A stretch of 64,000 bases of DNA from Oscillospiraceae bacterium (GCA_018434245.1 JAHDPQ010000083.1:1-64000), one strand, 5' to 3'; shown: positions 10,176 to 18,890, numbered from the stretch's first letter. The notes: generated from the letters alone by a model not told the origin. Translations and numbers: made by a program.

Positions 10176-11462
10176 ATGAAAAACAACAAGGAGATGCTCA
10201 AGGCGCTGGAGGGGATTCTCTCCATCGAAAGTGTCAGCGTCAAAGGAGATGCCGCCAGTCCCTATGGGGAAGGGGCTACCAAGGCTCTGGGCTACATGCT
10301 GGAGCTCTGCCAGGCGCTGGGCTTTCGGGTCAAGAACTGCCAGAACCGGATCGGCTATGCCGAAATTGGGGAAGGGGATACCTTGGTGGGGATTCTGGCC
10401 CATCTGGATGTAGTCCCCGCAGGCAGTGGCTGGGATTTCCCCCCCTACGCCTGTACCCGTCAGGAAGGCAAACTATACGGGCGGGGGATCAGCGACGACA
10501 AAGGCCCCGCCATTGCCTGCGTCTACGCCATGAAGGATCTGCTGGACTCCGGGCTGCCTCTCACCAAGCGGATTCGCATTATTTTCGGTTTGGCAGAGGA
10601 GACGGGAAACTGGTCGGACATGGAGTTTTACAAGGCTACCGAGGAGCTACCCCACTTTGGCTTTACCCCCGACGCCAGCTTTCCCGCTATCCACGGGGAA
10701 AAGGGAATCGCCCATTTTACCCTCTCCCTGCCTGCGGAAGGTTCGGGACTAGTCTCTATTCGCGGAGGAGCCGCCTTCAACATGGTGGCCGACTCCTGTA
10801 CCGCCGTTCTGAAGGATCGCCATGGCCATAACATCACACTGGAGGCCACAGGCCGTTCGGCCCATGCCAGTACCCCTCATCAAGGGGAAAACGCCATCTC
10901 CAAGGTGATGGCTCAAATCGCTCAGAGCAAGAAGCTGGCTCCCTGCCCTGCCGCCGATTTCTACAACGCCGTCATCGGCTTTGACCTGCACGGACAGCGG
11001 GCAGGCTGCGCCTTGGAGGATGCCCAAAGCGGCAAGCTGACTCTAAATGTAGGCAAGACTGAGATGAGGGAGGGACAGGTGGTGTTCTCTCTGGACATCC
11101 GCTATCCCGTCACCAAAACTCCGGCAGAGGTGCAGGCGGGCCTTGCCCAGGCTGTAACGGGTTACGGGGCAACGGTGGCTTTGTGCTCTCATCAGGAGCC
11201 AGTTTACATGGATGCTCAGGGGCCTTGGATCACTACACTGATGGAGGCCTACCGGGAGGTATCCGGGGACACCCAGGCCCGGCCCGAGGTGATGGGCGGC
11301 GGAACCTACGCCCGTGCCATGGCCAATATTGTGGCCTTTGGCCCCATCTTTCCCGGGCGGGAGCACACGGAGCACCAGAAAAACGAGTACATGCTGGAAG
11401 AAGATTTTCTGGCCCTGCGCAACATCTACCGCAAGGCGTTGGAAAAGGCCCTTTCCCTGTAG
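10176..11462 (+). CDS. M20-family dipeptidase (PepV/Sapep-like metallopeptidase)
   Basis: A cytosolic zinc dipeptidase, 428 residues from the ATG at 10176. The di-metal centre is visible: H76-L-D78 in AHLDVVPAG, D107-D108 in GISDDKGP, E141-E142 in LAEETGNWSD, and the C-terminal His in GREHTEHQKNE. The GLAEETGNWSD variant and the long lid domain fit the PepV/Sapep branch, which cleaves Xaa-His and other dipeptides. A TTG 24 bases upstream is in frame, but the AAAAAGGG site suits the ATG. It stands alone between two hairpins. Confidence 0.9.
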   Translation: MKNNKEMLKALEGILSIESVSVKGDAASPYGEGATKALGYMLELCQALGFRVKNCQNRIGYAEIGEGDTLVGILAHLDVVPAGSGWDFPPYACTRQEGKLYGRGISDDKGPAIACVYAMKDLLDSGLPLTKRIRIIFGLAEETGNWSDMEFYKATEELPHFGFTPDASFPAIHGEKGIAHFTLSLPAEGSGLVSIRGGAAFNMVADSCTAVLKDRHGHNITLEATGRSAHASTPHQGENAISKVMAQIAQSKKLAPCPAADFYNAVIGFDLHGQRAGCALEDAQSGKLTLNVGKTEMREGQVVFSLDIRYPVTKTPAEVQAGLAQAVTGYGATVALCSHQEPVYMDAQGPWITTLMEAYREVSGDTQARPEVMGGGTYARAMANIVAFGPIFPGREHTEHQKNEYMLEEDFLALRNIYRKALEKALSL

Positions 11463-11512
11463 AAAGTGGGGAAAAGGACCGGGTTTCAGGAAACAATCAT
11501 CGCTGGATGCAA

Positions 11513-11547
11513 GCAGCCCGGTCAGGGGTATCCCCTGACCGGGCTGC
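11513..11547. terminator. Strong bidirectional stem-loop
   Basis: GCAGCCCGGTCAGGGG (11513-11528) pairs perfectly with CCCCTGACCGGGCTGC (11532-11547) around TAT. It lies 51 bp after the M20 gene and just beyond the stop of the Fur-family remnant on the other strand, so it can serve both. No long T tract follows on either side. Confidence 0.7.
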
Positions 11548-11549
11548 GC

Positions 11550-11858
11550 CTATTTGGTTGAATCGGAATCGTTTGCGTTGCGGCAGTCGGGGCAAAGCCC
11601 CTCGAATACCATGCTGTGCTGCGAAATTTCGTAGCAGGTTTCCTCCGCAAGGCTTTGGACCAGCTCGGCCTGTTAGAGAATGGGCACATCACAGACCTTG
11701 CCGCATTGGAGACACAGCAGAGGATAATGGGGCTCGACCCGCCAGTCAAAACGATCCAGCCCGGGAATTCGAACGTGCTAAATCGTTTCATTTTCCGCCA
11801 ACGGGTTCCGGTTCCGGTATACCGTTCCCCGGCTGATTTCAGGGCCCTCGCGGGAGCA
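11550..11858 (-). pseudogene. Remnant of a Fur/PerR-family metalloregulator
   Basis: One continuous minus-strand frame of about 103 codons encodes the middle and end of a Fur-family protein. It has the DNA-binding helix region EISRGTVYRN, then RFDWRVEPHYPLLCLQCGKV with the first zinc pair C-x2-C, then HSMVFEGLCPDC with the second pair. The frame holds two internal stops, TAG after AENETI and TAA after CDVPIL, and the N-terminal third is missing. It begins immediately after the mutS2 stop codon. Identification rests on the conserved motifs; the two stops make a functional product very unlikely. Confidence 0.85.
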
Positions 11859-11859
11859 T

Positions 11860-14256
11860 CTATTTGAGCTCGGCAATGGTGACCCCGGCGTCACCCTCTC
11901 CGTAGACTCCGGCGCGGTAGCTGCGAACATTACGATGGGAGCGCAGATGCTGCTGCACGGCCTTGCGCAGAGCACCGGTACCCTTGCCGTGGACAATGGT
12001 GATGCTGTGGATGCTGGAGAGCACCGCCGTATCGATGTAGCGGTCCAGCTCCATGAGAGCCTCCTCTGCCATCATGCCCCGCAGGTCCACCGAAGAGGTG
12101 GCGTTTTCTTTGGCGGAGCGCACCGCCTGCCGGGTGTTGACCGTGCCCCCCTGTATGGTGGCTTTTGGCTTTTCGATAAGGCGCAGGCTGTTTTGGTTCA
12201 CCTTGGTTTTCATGATACCTGCCTGCACCAGCACGTTTCCGCCTTTGTCGGCGGCGGAAAGCACCACACCCTCGCTGCCCAAATCCACCAGCCGGACGGT
12301 ATCTCCCGGCTTGAGAGGGCGGGGCAGACGATAGTTTTCCTGCTGCTTCTTGGTCTGGCGGGCGATGGGGTCCGCAGTATCCTCTAAATCCCGGAGGTAG
12401 CTTTTAAAGGTGGTGCGGACATCGGAAACGGTGGCGGAAAAATCCTCCCGGTCCTTCTGCTTTTTCAGGGCCTCCAGCTCATCCAGCAGCTGCCGGGACT
12501 GAAAGCGCACGTTTTCCACAAGGCTTTTGGCTTCCTCCCGGGCTTTGCGAAGCTCCAGTTCCTGACGCTGCTCCAGATTTTTCTGCATCTGAGCCGCCTT
12601 TTGCCGAGCTTCTTCCGCCTCCCGCCGGTACCGCCGGACCTGCTCGCGCTCCCGTTCCAGCTCCTGACGGGTCTCCTCCAAGCCGCTGACCACATCTTCA
12701 AAGCGGGCGCTTTCCCGGGAGACTCCCTGCTTGGCCGCCTCAATGATTTCTTCAGGCAGACCCAGACGCTGGCTGATGGCAAAGGCGTTGGAACGTCCCG
12801 GAACCCCGATCAGCAGGCGATAGGTGGGTCGCAGAGTGGCTACGTCAAATTCGCAGCTGGCGTTTTCCACCCCCGGAGTTTCCAGAGCATAGAGCTTGAT
12901 TTCGGCGTAGTGGGTGGTGGCGGCTATCTTGGCTCCCAGACTGCGCAGCCGGTCGATGATGGCCACTGCCAAAGCGGCTCCCTCTACCGGGTCGGTGCCG
13001 GCTCCCAGTTCGTCGATGAGCACCAGAGAATGTTCGTCCGCCTGCTTTAAAATCTCCACAATGTTGGTCATATGTCCTGAAAAAGTGGAAAGGCTTTGCT
13101 CGATGCTCTGCTCATCCCCAATATCCGCCAGCACCTGCCGGTAAAAGCAGACCGAGCTGCCGTCGGCCACCGGGAGCATCAGGCCGCACCGGGCCATTAA
13201 GGCCAGCAGCCCCAAGGTTTTGAGGGCCACCGTTTTACCTCCCGTATTGGGGCCGGTAATCACCATGGTGTCAAACTCCCCCCCAATCATAATGTCGATA
13301 GGGACGATTTTTTCCCGGTCGATGAGGGGATGCCGGGCCTTCTTCAGGTTGGTTTGACCCTCCTCCACCAAGGTGGGGACGGTGGCCCGCATCCGGTCGG
13401 CCAGCCGGGACTTGGCAAAGCAGAGGTCCAGCTCCAGCAAAGCCTGATAACTGGAAATGAGATAATCGGATTGCAATCCTATCCTTTCGGAAAAGTCCAG
13501 AAGAATCCGAGAGATTTCCTCCCGCTCCAAGCCTTCCAGCTCCCGGATGGCGTTGTTTTGCTCCACCACCGTCATTGGCTCAACAAAGACCGTGGCCCCG
13601 CTGGAGGAGGTATCGTGAACCAGACCCTTTACCTCGTTTTGATACTCCTTGCGCACCGGAACTACAAAACGTCCATTCCGAATGGTGATAATTGCTTCTT
13701 GAAGATACTTTTGATAAGTGGTAGAACGGACCATCCGGTCCAGCACATCCCGGGCTTTTTGATGGGCGTTTCGGATTTTGCGGCGGATGTCATAGAGGTT
13801 GGGGGAGGCGTGGTCGCTCATCTCCTCCTCCGACAAAATAGCGGTGGATAAATCATCCTCCAACGCCTTGTCGGAAACTAGCTGGGCAAAGAGGTGATCC
13901 AGGGCGGTTTCTTCTCCGGCGGCCTGTCGCCTCCAGGTAAGGAGGGCGCGGCCGGTGCGCAGCAGTACGCCAATATTCAGCAGATCGCCCATAGATAGGG
14001 TGGCGCCCACCTTTGCCCGCTCCAGCAGGCTCACACAGGGAACCAGCCCATAGACGGAAGGGGTGCCGAACCGGTTGGAAAGGGAGTGGGCATCCACCGT
14101 TCGGGCGAGAGAGCGGCGGGCGGCGGCAAGATCGGCTTCGGGAGTCATAGATGCAATCAGCTCCCGGGTGCCGGAACAGCCGGTCTGCTCCGCCAAAAGG
14201 GCCAGAACCTTATCCAGTTCCAGCGTTTTATAATGTCTGTTATGATTCATTCTCAT
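11860..14256 (-). CDS. mutS2: Endonuclease MutS2 (ribosome rescue / recombination-suppressing ATPase)
   Basis: MutS2 is a MutS paralogue without the mismatch-recognition domain; family members suppress recombination and, in Bacillus, split collided ribosomes. The 798-residue protein has the clamp and core domains, Walker A GPNTGGKT (about residue 335), Walker B VLIDELGAGTDP, a long charged coiled coil (about 520-630), a KOW-like segment around PLKPGDTVRL and a C-terminal Smr domain with SVDLRGM and the IVHGKGTGALR motif. Its start overlaps the recO stop as ATGA, so the two are translationally coupled. Confidence 0.96.
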   Translation of the reverse strand: MRMNHNRHYKTLELDKVLALLAEQTGCSGTRELIASMTPEADLAAARRSLARTVDAHSLSNRFGTPSVYGLVPCVSLLERAKVGATLSMGDLLNIGVLLRTGRALLTWRRQAAGEETALDHLFAQLVSDKALEDDLSTAILSEEEMSDHASPNLYDIRRKIRNAHQKARDVLDRMVRSTTYQKYLQEAIITIRNGRFVVPVRKEYQNEVKGLVHDTSSSGATVFVEPMTVVEQNNAIRELEGLEREEISRILLDFSERIGLQSDYLISSYQALLELDLCFAKSRLADRMRATVPTLVEEGQTNLKKARHPLIDREKIVPIDIMIGGEFDTMVITGPNTGGKTVALKTLGLLALMARCGLMLPVADGSSVCFYRQVLADIGDEQSIEQSLSTFSGHMTNIVEILKQADEHSLVLIDELGAGTDPVEGAALAVAIIDRLRSLGAKIAATTHYAEIKLYALETPGVENASCEFDVATLRPTYRLLIGVPGRSNAFAISQRLGLPEEIIEAAKQGVSRESARFEDVVSGLEETRQELEREREQVRRYRREAEEARQKAAQMQKNLEQRQELELRKAREEAKSLVENVRFQSRQLLDELEALKKQKDREDFSATVSDVRTTFKSYLRDLEDTADPIARQTKKQQENYRLPRPLKPGDTVRLVDLGSEGVVLSAADKGGNVLVQAGIMKTKVNQNSLRLIEKPKATIQGGTVNTRQAVRSAKENATSSVDLRGMMAEEALMELDRYIDTAVLSSIHSITIVHGKGTGALRKAVQQHLRSHRNVRSYRAGVYGEGDAGVTIAELK

Positions 14257-15041
14257 GTTCTCGTTTCATCGGTAATGGCAGGCTCCCATTTTTGGGTGAT
14301 CCTGCAGGAGTTGTACAGCTCCAGGGCCGAAAAGCTCTTTTCCAACTGGGTGAGGAGGTAACGCTCGCTCACCTGATACAAAGCGTCCAGCCCTTCCTCC
14401 CCCAAGACGAAGGAGAAGAGCTTTTCCGGGCCGGTGTAGAGGATGTGGCGCATAGCGGCCAGCACACCGGGGGAGACTTTGATTCCTCCGACGGCGGAGC
14501 TTTCCCGGGTGCAGTCGGCGCAGCAGAGGTCTCCCTCGTTGGGGAAGAACAGTATCTCCGGTTTTTCGTACTCGGAGCAGCAGCGGCAGCCCACTAGATC
14601 AGGCATAAAACCGGTGAGGGTGAGAAGCCGCAGCTCGAACAGGGCTTTGAGCTGACGCATATCCCGGCTGCCTTTTTCCAGGTAGTGGAGGGTGTTGAGG
14701 AGCAGCCGCAACGGTTCGGCGGCAGGCTCGTCAAAGGGGCAGAGCTCGGCGGCCAGCTGGGCAAAGTAGGAGGCAAGGCAGAGCTTATCCCAATCCTGCC
14801 GCAGGCCGAAGAAGATGCGGTTGCTGTCGGCTTTATCCACCACATAGCCGCTCTTGCCCTGAAAGAGCACAAACCGGGAGTAGCAGAGAACCTCGGTGGT
14901 GGCGGAAAGCTTGCTGGCCATGGTCCCCCGCTGGTTGACATAGGCGGTCAGCACTCCCTGCTGGGCGGTGAGAATGGTGAGCAACTGATTTTGACCCAGA
15001 GGACGGCGCCGCAGCACCAGCCCGTCTATGGTGAGCTGCAC
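14253..15041 (-). CDS. recO: DNA repair protein RecO
   Basis: RecO loads RecA onto SSB-coated single strands in the RecFOR pathway. The 262-residue protein has the N-terminal OB fold (about 1-80, DGLVLRRRPLGQNQLLTILT) and the helical domain with a Cys4 zinc site formed by CRCC (about 152) and CCADC (about 175). It is the first gene of recO-mutS2 and overlaps mutS2 by 4 bp. A minus-strand terminator at 15066-15089 isolates it from the genes before it. Length is normal for the family. Confidence 0.94.
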   Translation of the reverse strand: MQLTIDGLVLRRRPLGQNQLLTILTAQQGVLTAYVNQRGTMASKLSATTEVLCYSRFVLFQGKSGYVVDKADSNRIFFGLRQDWDKLCLASYFAQLAAELCPFDEPAAEPLRLLLNTLHYLEKGSRDMRQLKALFELRLLTLTGFMPDLVGCRCCSEYEKPEILFFPNEGDLCCADCTRESSAVGGIKVSPGVLAAMRHILYTGPEKLFSFVLGEEGLDALYQVSERYLLTQLEKSFSALELYNSCRITQKWEPAITDETRT

Positions 15042-15065
15042 ATCATTCCCTCCATTCTACTGAAA

Positions 15066-15089
15066 AACAAGGGCGCACAGTGTGCGCCC
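15066..15089 (-). terminator. Terminator upstream of recO
   Basis: GGGCGCACA (15071-15079) and TGTGCGCCC (15081-15089) form a perfect 9-bp stem. On the minus strand it is followed by TTGTTTTTC. It ends the SGNH hydrolase-lipoprotein-membrane protein transcript. Confidence 0.8.
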
Positions 15090-15203
15090 AGCCTGTTGAG
15101 CCTTATCATAGCTGTGATCTCCCAATCGGGAGGACACCCTAAGGTCTTTTGTGGCGGAGAAGATTCCGGCCGGGGCGTTCTTCCATCATCGGGAGGAGTC
15201 CTT

Positions 15204-15557
15204 CTATCCCAGCAGCCGGATGCAGTAGGTAATGGCCATGGCGGCCACAAACAGCAGGGCAAAGGGGATGTACAGCCGCTTTGCGTTTTTGACATAGGAA
15301 GAGATGATTCCCGCCACCACAAAGGCCATGGCGGCTCCCGCCAGAGCGCCCAGCAACACTGCAATGACCCGCCAAGTCTGCAGGGGAAGCTTAAGGCCGG
15401 ACCGATAAGGGTAAAAAAAGGTTTCTCCAATCAGATAGGCCAGAGGGACGGTGCAGAAGGGCAGGGTCATTTTGACTACTGCCCGGCGGCCGGAACGCAG
15501 GGCCATAGCGGCAGCCACACCCAGCACAATCAGAATGGCGATGCTTTCACCAACCAT
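15204..15557 (-). CDS. Small integral membrane protein, unknown function
   Basis: A 117-residue protein with about four hydrophobic segments: near residues 4-20, 30-46, 60-85 and 95-114. A positively charged loop (SGRRAVVK) follows the first. No family was recognised. An AAGGAGGAACCC ribosome site precedes the ATG. It is the last gene of a minus-strand run with the DUF4358 lipoprotein and the SGNH hydrolase, 37 bp after the former, so an envelope role is likely by context only. Confidence 0.72.
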   Translation of the reverse strand: MVGESIAILIVLGVAAAMALRSGRRAVVKMTLPFCTVPLAYLIGETFFYPYRSGLKLPLQTWRVIAVLLGALAGAAMAFVVAGIISSYVKNAKRLYIPFALLFVAAMAITYCIRLLG

Positions 15558-15594
15558 GGGTTCCTCCTTTTTGTTGGACCCGCTCAGAGAGCTG

Positions 15595-16056
15595 CTATTT
15601 CAGCAGCTGCTCCACCGTCTTCTGAGCATCGGGGTCATCGGTGAGAACCAGTACGGCCACGTTGTCTTTGGTCACCCGAACAGGGTTGTTGATCTTGGTC
15701 AGCTCCATGGGTTGGTAGTTTTCAAAGGCGGTCTTGAGGTTGTCCAGCCGCTGGTCCAGAATGGCTTCCAGCTGGGCTACATCGTCTGCGCTTTTGCATT
15801 TGAGCACCGCCAGCTCCTCGGCGGGAACTACGTCTCCGTTGATGTAGATGGCGTACTCGGTGACGGTATCGCTGAGGAAGTACCAGTTTTCCACCGCTTC
15901 GGGGGCAATGGGAACCAAGTTGGCGTCGAACTTTACCTGCTCTAAAATTTCCGTAGCCAGAGCACCGGGGTCCACGTCGGAGGCTTTGTCCTTGCCGCCG
16001 CAACCGGAAACCACCAGAACCAAAATCATCAGAAGAGGGAACAGCCTTGCTTTCAT
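15595..16056 (-). CDS. DUF4358-family lipoprotein
   Basis: A 153-residue secreted lipoprotein. The signal peptide ends VVSGC with Cys19. The mature part has the pattern of the clostridial DUF4358 family: an initial helix ILEQVKFDANLVPI, a YAIYINGD strand and a helix of about 25 residues (LEAILDQRLDNLKTAFENY). The function of the family is not known; it often sits beside SGNH hydrolases and membrane acyltransferases, and an SGNH hydrolase gene lies 31 bp upstream here. ATG 16056 is preferred over the GTG one codon earlier because AAGGAA is better spaced. Confidence 0.8.
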   Translation of the reverse strand: MKARLFPLLMILVLVVSGCGGKDKASDVDPGALATEILEQVKFDANLVPIAPEAVENWYFLSDTVTEYAIYINGDVVPAEELAVLKCKSADDVAQLEAILDQRLDNLKTAFENYQPMELTKINNPVRVTKDNVAVLVLTDDPDAQKTVEQLLK

Positions 16057-16087
16057 CACAATAATTCCTTCCTTTTGTGTTTGCTAT

Positions 16088-17041
16088 CTATTTTGTATGG
16101 GATTTGAGGTAGTCGAACCATTTAAAGTAGTACTCGGCGGAAAGGTGAAGCCCGTCGGCGGAGACTCCCTCGGGCAGATAACCCTCGGCATCGCACAGGG
16201 CTTCAAAGACATTGACAAAGGGGAGCTTGTTGTCCTTGGCCAGCCTAGCAATGGCGGCGTTGTACTCCATCACCTTTTGATGGGTGACGCTGGGGTACTT
16301 GGCCTCCACCCCCCGGGCCACCGGAGTCATGGACTGAATGTAGATGACAGCTCCCGGATACTGGGTTTTTACCGCATCCAGAAACTTCTGATAGTCGGCG
16401 ATGAAGCCGTCCTTATCCTGCCAGAGGCCGTTGCCTCCCAGCATAATGTAAACCTTGCTGCGTTGGCCGTAAGCCTTGGCGGCCTCCAGCACCGTGACCT
16501 TTCCCCCTTCCCGTGTGGGGATGTAGGGGGTGGAAAGGGCTGTGTTGGGGGAAACCCCAATGGCAGCCACGCAGGCGGTGTTGTTGGCAATGTTGTAGGC
16601 GGTGATGCCGGTGCTGATGGAGTCCCCAAAGAAGATGGCGTCGTCAAAATAGCTGTTGTCCACCTTGTCGGAAACGGCAACCTGCCCCTCTACCGAAAAT
16701 TCCCCGGTGATGGTGTCGGGAACCTCCTCCTGAGAGGAGGAAAAGTTGGCGTCTCCCGGCAGGGCGGAGGGCTCTGCTTCAAAGGAGGAGGTGGAGGGCA
16801 TCTGGGAAAGACTATCTTCCGGGGTTTCCGGCTGAGAGCTCTCGCCGTCGGAAGGCAAATCGGGAGAAGAAGGCCCGATAGAATATCGCACCGTGTCGGT
16901 TTGAGAACCGGCTGAATTGGACTCCTGAAAGCGTTGCCAGAGGGTAGCGCCTCCAAAGGATACCCCCGCTGTCAGCAGCAGGACCAGTAGTCCTTTTAAA
17001 AAGGCATTGCCCCGTCTGGGGCGTTTTTTTCGCACTCGCAT
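16088..17041 (-). CDS. Membrane-anchored SGNH/GDSL hydrolase
   Basis: A 317-residue protein with a short Arg/Lys-rich N terminus, one membrane segment (about 15-33), a Ser/Pro/Glu-rich linker (about 40-115) and an extracytoplasmic SGNH hydrolase domain. Catalytic motifs are visible: block I FFGDSIS with Ser141, the Gly/Asn block in MLGGNGL, and the C-terminal D-x-x-H in ADGLHLS. Such enzymes remove or transfer acyl groups on cell-wall polymers or sugars. It heads a minus-strand cluster with the DUF4358 lipoprotein and a small membrane protein. The substrate is not evident. Confidence 0.87.
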   Translation of the reverse strand: MRVRKKRPRRGNAFLKGLLVLLLTAGVSFGGATLWQRFQESNSAGSQTDTVRYSIGPSSPDLPSDGESSQPETPEDSLSQMPSTSSFEAEPSALPGDANFSSSQEEVPDTITGEFSVEGQVAVSDKVDNSYFDDAIFFGDSISTGITAYNIANNTACVAAIGVSPNTALSTPYIPTREGGKVTVLEAAKAYGQRSKVYIMLGGNGLWQDKDGFIADYQKFLDAVKTQYPGAVIYIQSMTPVARGVEAKYPSVTHQKVMEYNAAIARLAKDNKLPFVNVFEALCDAEGYLPEGVSADGLHLSAEYYFKWFDYLKSHTK

Positions 17042-17232
17042 TGGCTATGAACCACCTTTGGATGATTGCTGATAGTTATAGATGATAAATTTAAATCAGA
17101 AAGTACATCTGCCTGTCCAAAAAGAACGCGGTAGGTTTTCGGCTCCATCCTGTTGGGGAGGGAACGCCGGACGCTACCACTCCATTATACCTCAAAGGAC
17201 AGCGGTTTGCCAAGAGTCTTTCCCCGTAAGAA

Positions 17233-17257
17233 ACGGGGGGATGTAAGGTCCCCCCGT
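17233..17257 (-). terminator. Terminator after the sortase gene
   Basis: ACGGGGGG (17233-17240) and CCCCCCGT (17250-17257) form a GC-rich stem followed on the minus strand by TTTCTTAC. It lies 19 bp beyond the sortase stop. Confidence 0.75.
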
Positions 17258-17275
17258 GTTCTATGCAGTTGGATG

Positions 17276-18139
17276 TCAGGGCTCCTTGGGATTGGGGTTC
17301 TTTTCCAGCGCAGCCTTTTCCTTAAAGGGCTCGTTGGCATCCACCAGTTTGGCCATCACCACATACCGGTAATCGTTGGGGTACACCCCGGGGGTGTACT
17401 TGTAGACACAGGTGGAGAGGGTGAGAATTTTGTCACTGGTGGAGACGTTGACGTCGTAAATATATTCCGAGCGCTTGTTCACTTCACTGATCAGGTTGGT
17501 GAATTCTTCGTTGCTCTGCTCGGGAACGTTGTAGGGCAGGGCAATGGTGGAGTGAAAAACGGCAAAAACCTCCCACACCAGCTCTTCTCCCGCCACCGAA
17601 AAGTAAATGTAGGGATGCTGCTGGGCAAAGTCCTGATCCAGATACTTCTTCAGTTGGCTGAAGTAGGGGGCATCGGGGCTGTCGTTCATATCCAGAGAGT
17701 GGCCGTAAATTACGGTATTGCGGGAAAGCCCCGCCGCTGTTCCGTCAAACTTGTTGCGGAAATCGGCGTAATAACTTCCCGCCTGATTGTACCGCTTGTA
17801 GACGTCTTTTCGCAGGTAATACTCGTTGTAATCGTTGGGATACCAGACCACCACATCGCTGATGGAGGTGCCGGGAATTTCCAGCCAGCCCACTACATCG
17901 CTGTTAATGGCTTTATACTCGGCAATGGTCTCCCGGTGCTCCGGCAGATGCTGGGAGACAGAGCCCGACTCCTCCGGTAGGCTGGGCTGGGAGAGGGGGT
18001 TGGAAAAGACAAAGCTGCTCTCTGACGGGGGAGATTCTTCTTTTCCCTTGCTGGTGCAGGCGGCAAAACCGGCTAACAAGGAAAGGATCAGAAGCAGACT
18101 AAACAGTTTGCAGACAGGATTTACTCCCGTTTTCTTCAA
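17276..18139 (-). CDS. srtB: Class B sortase
   Basis: A cysteine transpeptidase that joins proteins to the cell wall or to pili. The 287-residue protein has the class B pattern: VGWLEIPGTSISDVVV, catalytic His in VIYGHSLD, catalytic Cys in TLSTC and the Arg in DYRYVVMAKL. The start is TTG at 18139, set by GGAGGTT six bases upstream; the frame is open further up, but that stretch is a hairpin-rich leader. The N-terminal hydrophobic segment ends AGFAAC (Cys28), which resembles a lipoprotein cleavage site, whereas most sortases keep an uncleaved anchor. No LPxTG-type substrate gene lies in the window. Confidence 0.9.
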   Translation of the reverse strand: MKKTGVNPVCKLFSLLLILSLLAGFAACTSKGKEESPPSESSFVFSNPLSQPSLPEESGSVSQHLPEHRETIAEYKAINSDVVGWLEIPGTSISDVVVWYPNDYNEYYLRKDVYKRYNQAGSYYADFRNKFDGTAAGLSRNTVIYGHSLDMNDSPDAPYFSQLKKYLDQDFAQQHPYIYFSVAGEELVWEVFAVFHSTIALPYNVPEQSNEEFTNLISEVNKRSEYIYDVNVSTSDKILTLSTCVYKYTPGVYPNDYRYVVMAKLVDANEPFKEKAALEKNPNPKEP

Positions 18140-18430
18140 AGGATCAACCTCCAGTACGCGGATATGGCCCCACAAGCAGGGGAGTGGTGGGGTACTTGCC
18201 ATGGGTGTTCCCTGGATCAGGTACCAAACTCCCATGGCTTTTGCCGCCGCTTCCCACTTGGGATGGGAAAGGCGGAACCTGATGTGGGCTGCGGGAAGAG
18301 AAAGACGCGCCAAAAGCCCTTTTGCCGGTACTCAAAAGGCAAGATGCCCGCCTTGTTTGGCGGCTCATTGCCTTTTCCCAAAACAAGCTGTTTTTTCGCT
18401 TGCTTTTTAGCATTGGACAAATCCGTAATC
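18140..18430 (-). other. Long, hairpin-rich 5' leader of the sortase gene (no gene)
   Basis: About 290 bp between the presumed start site and the sortase TTG. It contains a nested hairpin, AAAAGGCAA (18334-18342) with TTGCCTTTT (18368-18376) enclosing CCGCC/GGCGG. Further stems are CTTCCCA/TGGGAAAG near 18250-18275 and GCCATGGG/CCCATGGC spanning about 18197-18241. No known riboswitch core was recognised. The minus-strand frame is open through much of it, but a ribosome site and codon pattern for that are lacking. Confidence 0.4.
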
Positions 18431-18433
18431 TTA

Positions 18434-18463
18434 ATACTACTCCAGCAAAGGAACTCCTGTCAA
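18434..18463 (-). promoter_or_regulatory. Probable promoter of the sortase gene
   Basis: On the minus strand TTGACA (18458-18463) and TAGTAT (18434-18439) are 18 bp apart. Its use would give the sortase mRNA a leader of about 290 nt. Confidence 0.5.
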
Positions 18464-18719
18464 TGGCTGTTACCCAATTGTAACAGCACTGTTTTTTTCG
18501 GGAAAAGGATAGAAAAAAGCTGTAAGAAGTCAAGAGTAAAAAACTGTAAAAGAGTAGAAAATATTGGAAAAATGTTGAAAACTCTGTGGAGATGGTTCAA
18601 AAAGGCGGTTATCAAGGGGTTTTTCATCAAAATAGCCAAGGGCTTTTGCCCTCATTGGATTAGTTTCACCATAACAAGCCGGGTTACCCACGAAATTTGC
18701 AGTTCTCCTCTGCATATTC

Positions 18720-18749
18720 TTGACAAAGCCGGTTCCACCGCTTTATAAT
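18720..18749 (+). promoter_or_regulatory. Sigma-A-type promoter of the first MATE gene
   Basis: Perfect TTGACA (18720-18725) and TATAAT (18744-18749) with an 18-bp spacer, 141 bp before the coding start. From 18464 to 18719 I see no gene. Confidence 0.8.
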
Positions 18750-18755
18750 AGGGTA

Positions 18756-18890
18756 GGTTGCAAGAGGTACAAAGGTATTTTGCCCCGCCGCATCCGAAGA
18801 GCGGGGAAACGTTTTTATCAGCTCTTGAAGATGTTGCGCCTTGAGCGCTTTTTTTGATGCACGGGAAAAGGATAAGGATAACGGAACAGT
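18756..18890 (+). promoter_or_regulatory. Possible structured leader of the MATE gene
   Basis: CAAGAG (18761-18766) can pair with CTCTTG (18822-18827), enclosing a CCCCGC/GCGGGG hairpin (18783-18806). A small GCGC-CTTGA-GCGC hairpin followed by seven T lies at about 18836-18853. This could be an attenuator, but the final stem is only 4 bp and no known riboswitch consensus was recognised. Confidence 0.3.

Noticed and set aside
18164..18748. 194-codon plus-strand frame between the sortase and MATE genes
   Set aside because: No ribosome site or family resemblance; it runs through the sortase leader hairpins and the MATE promoter.
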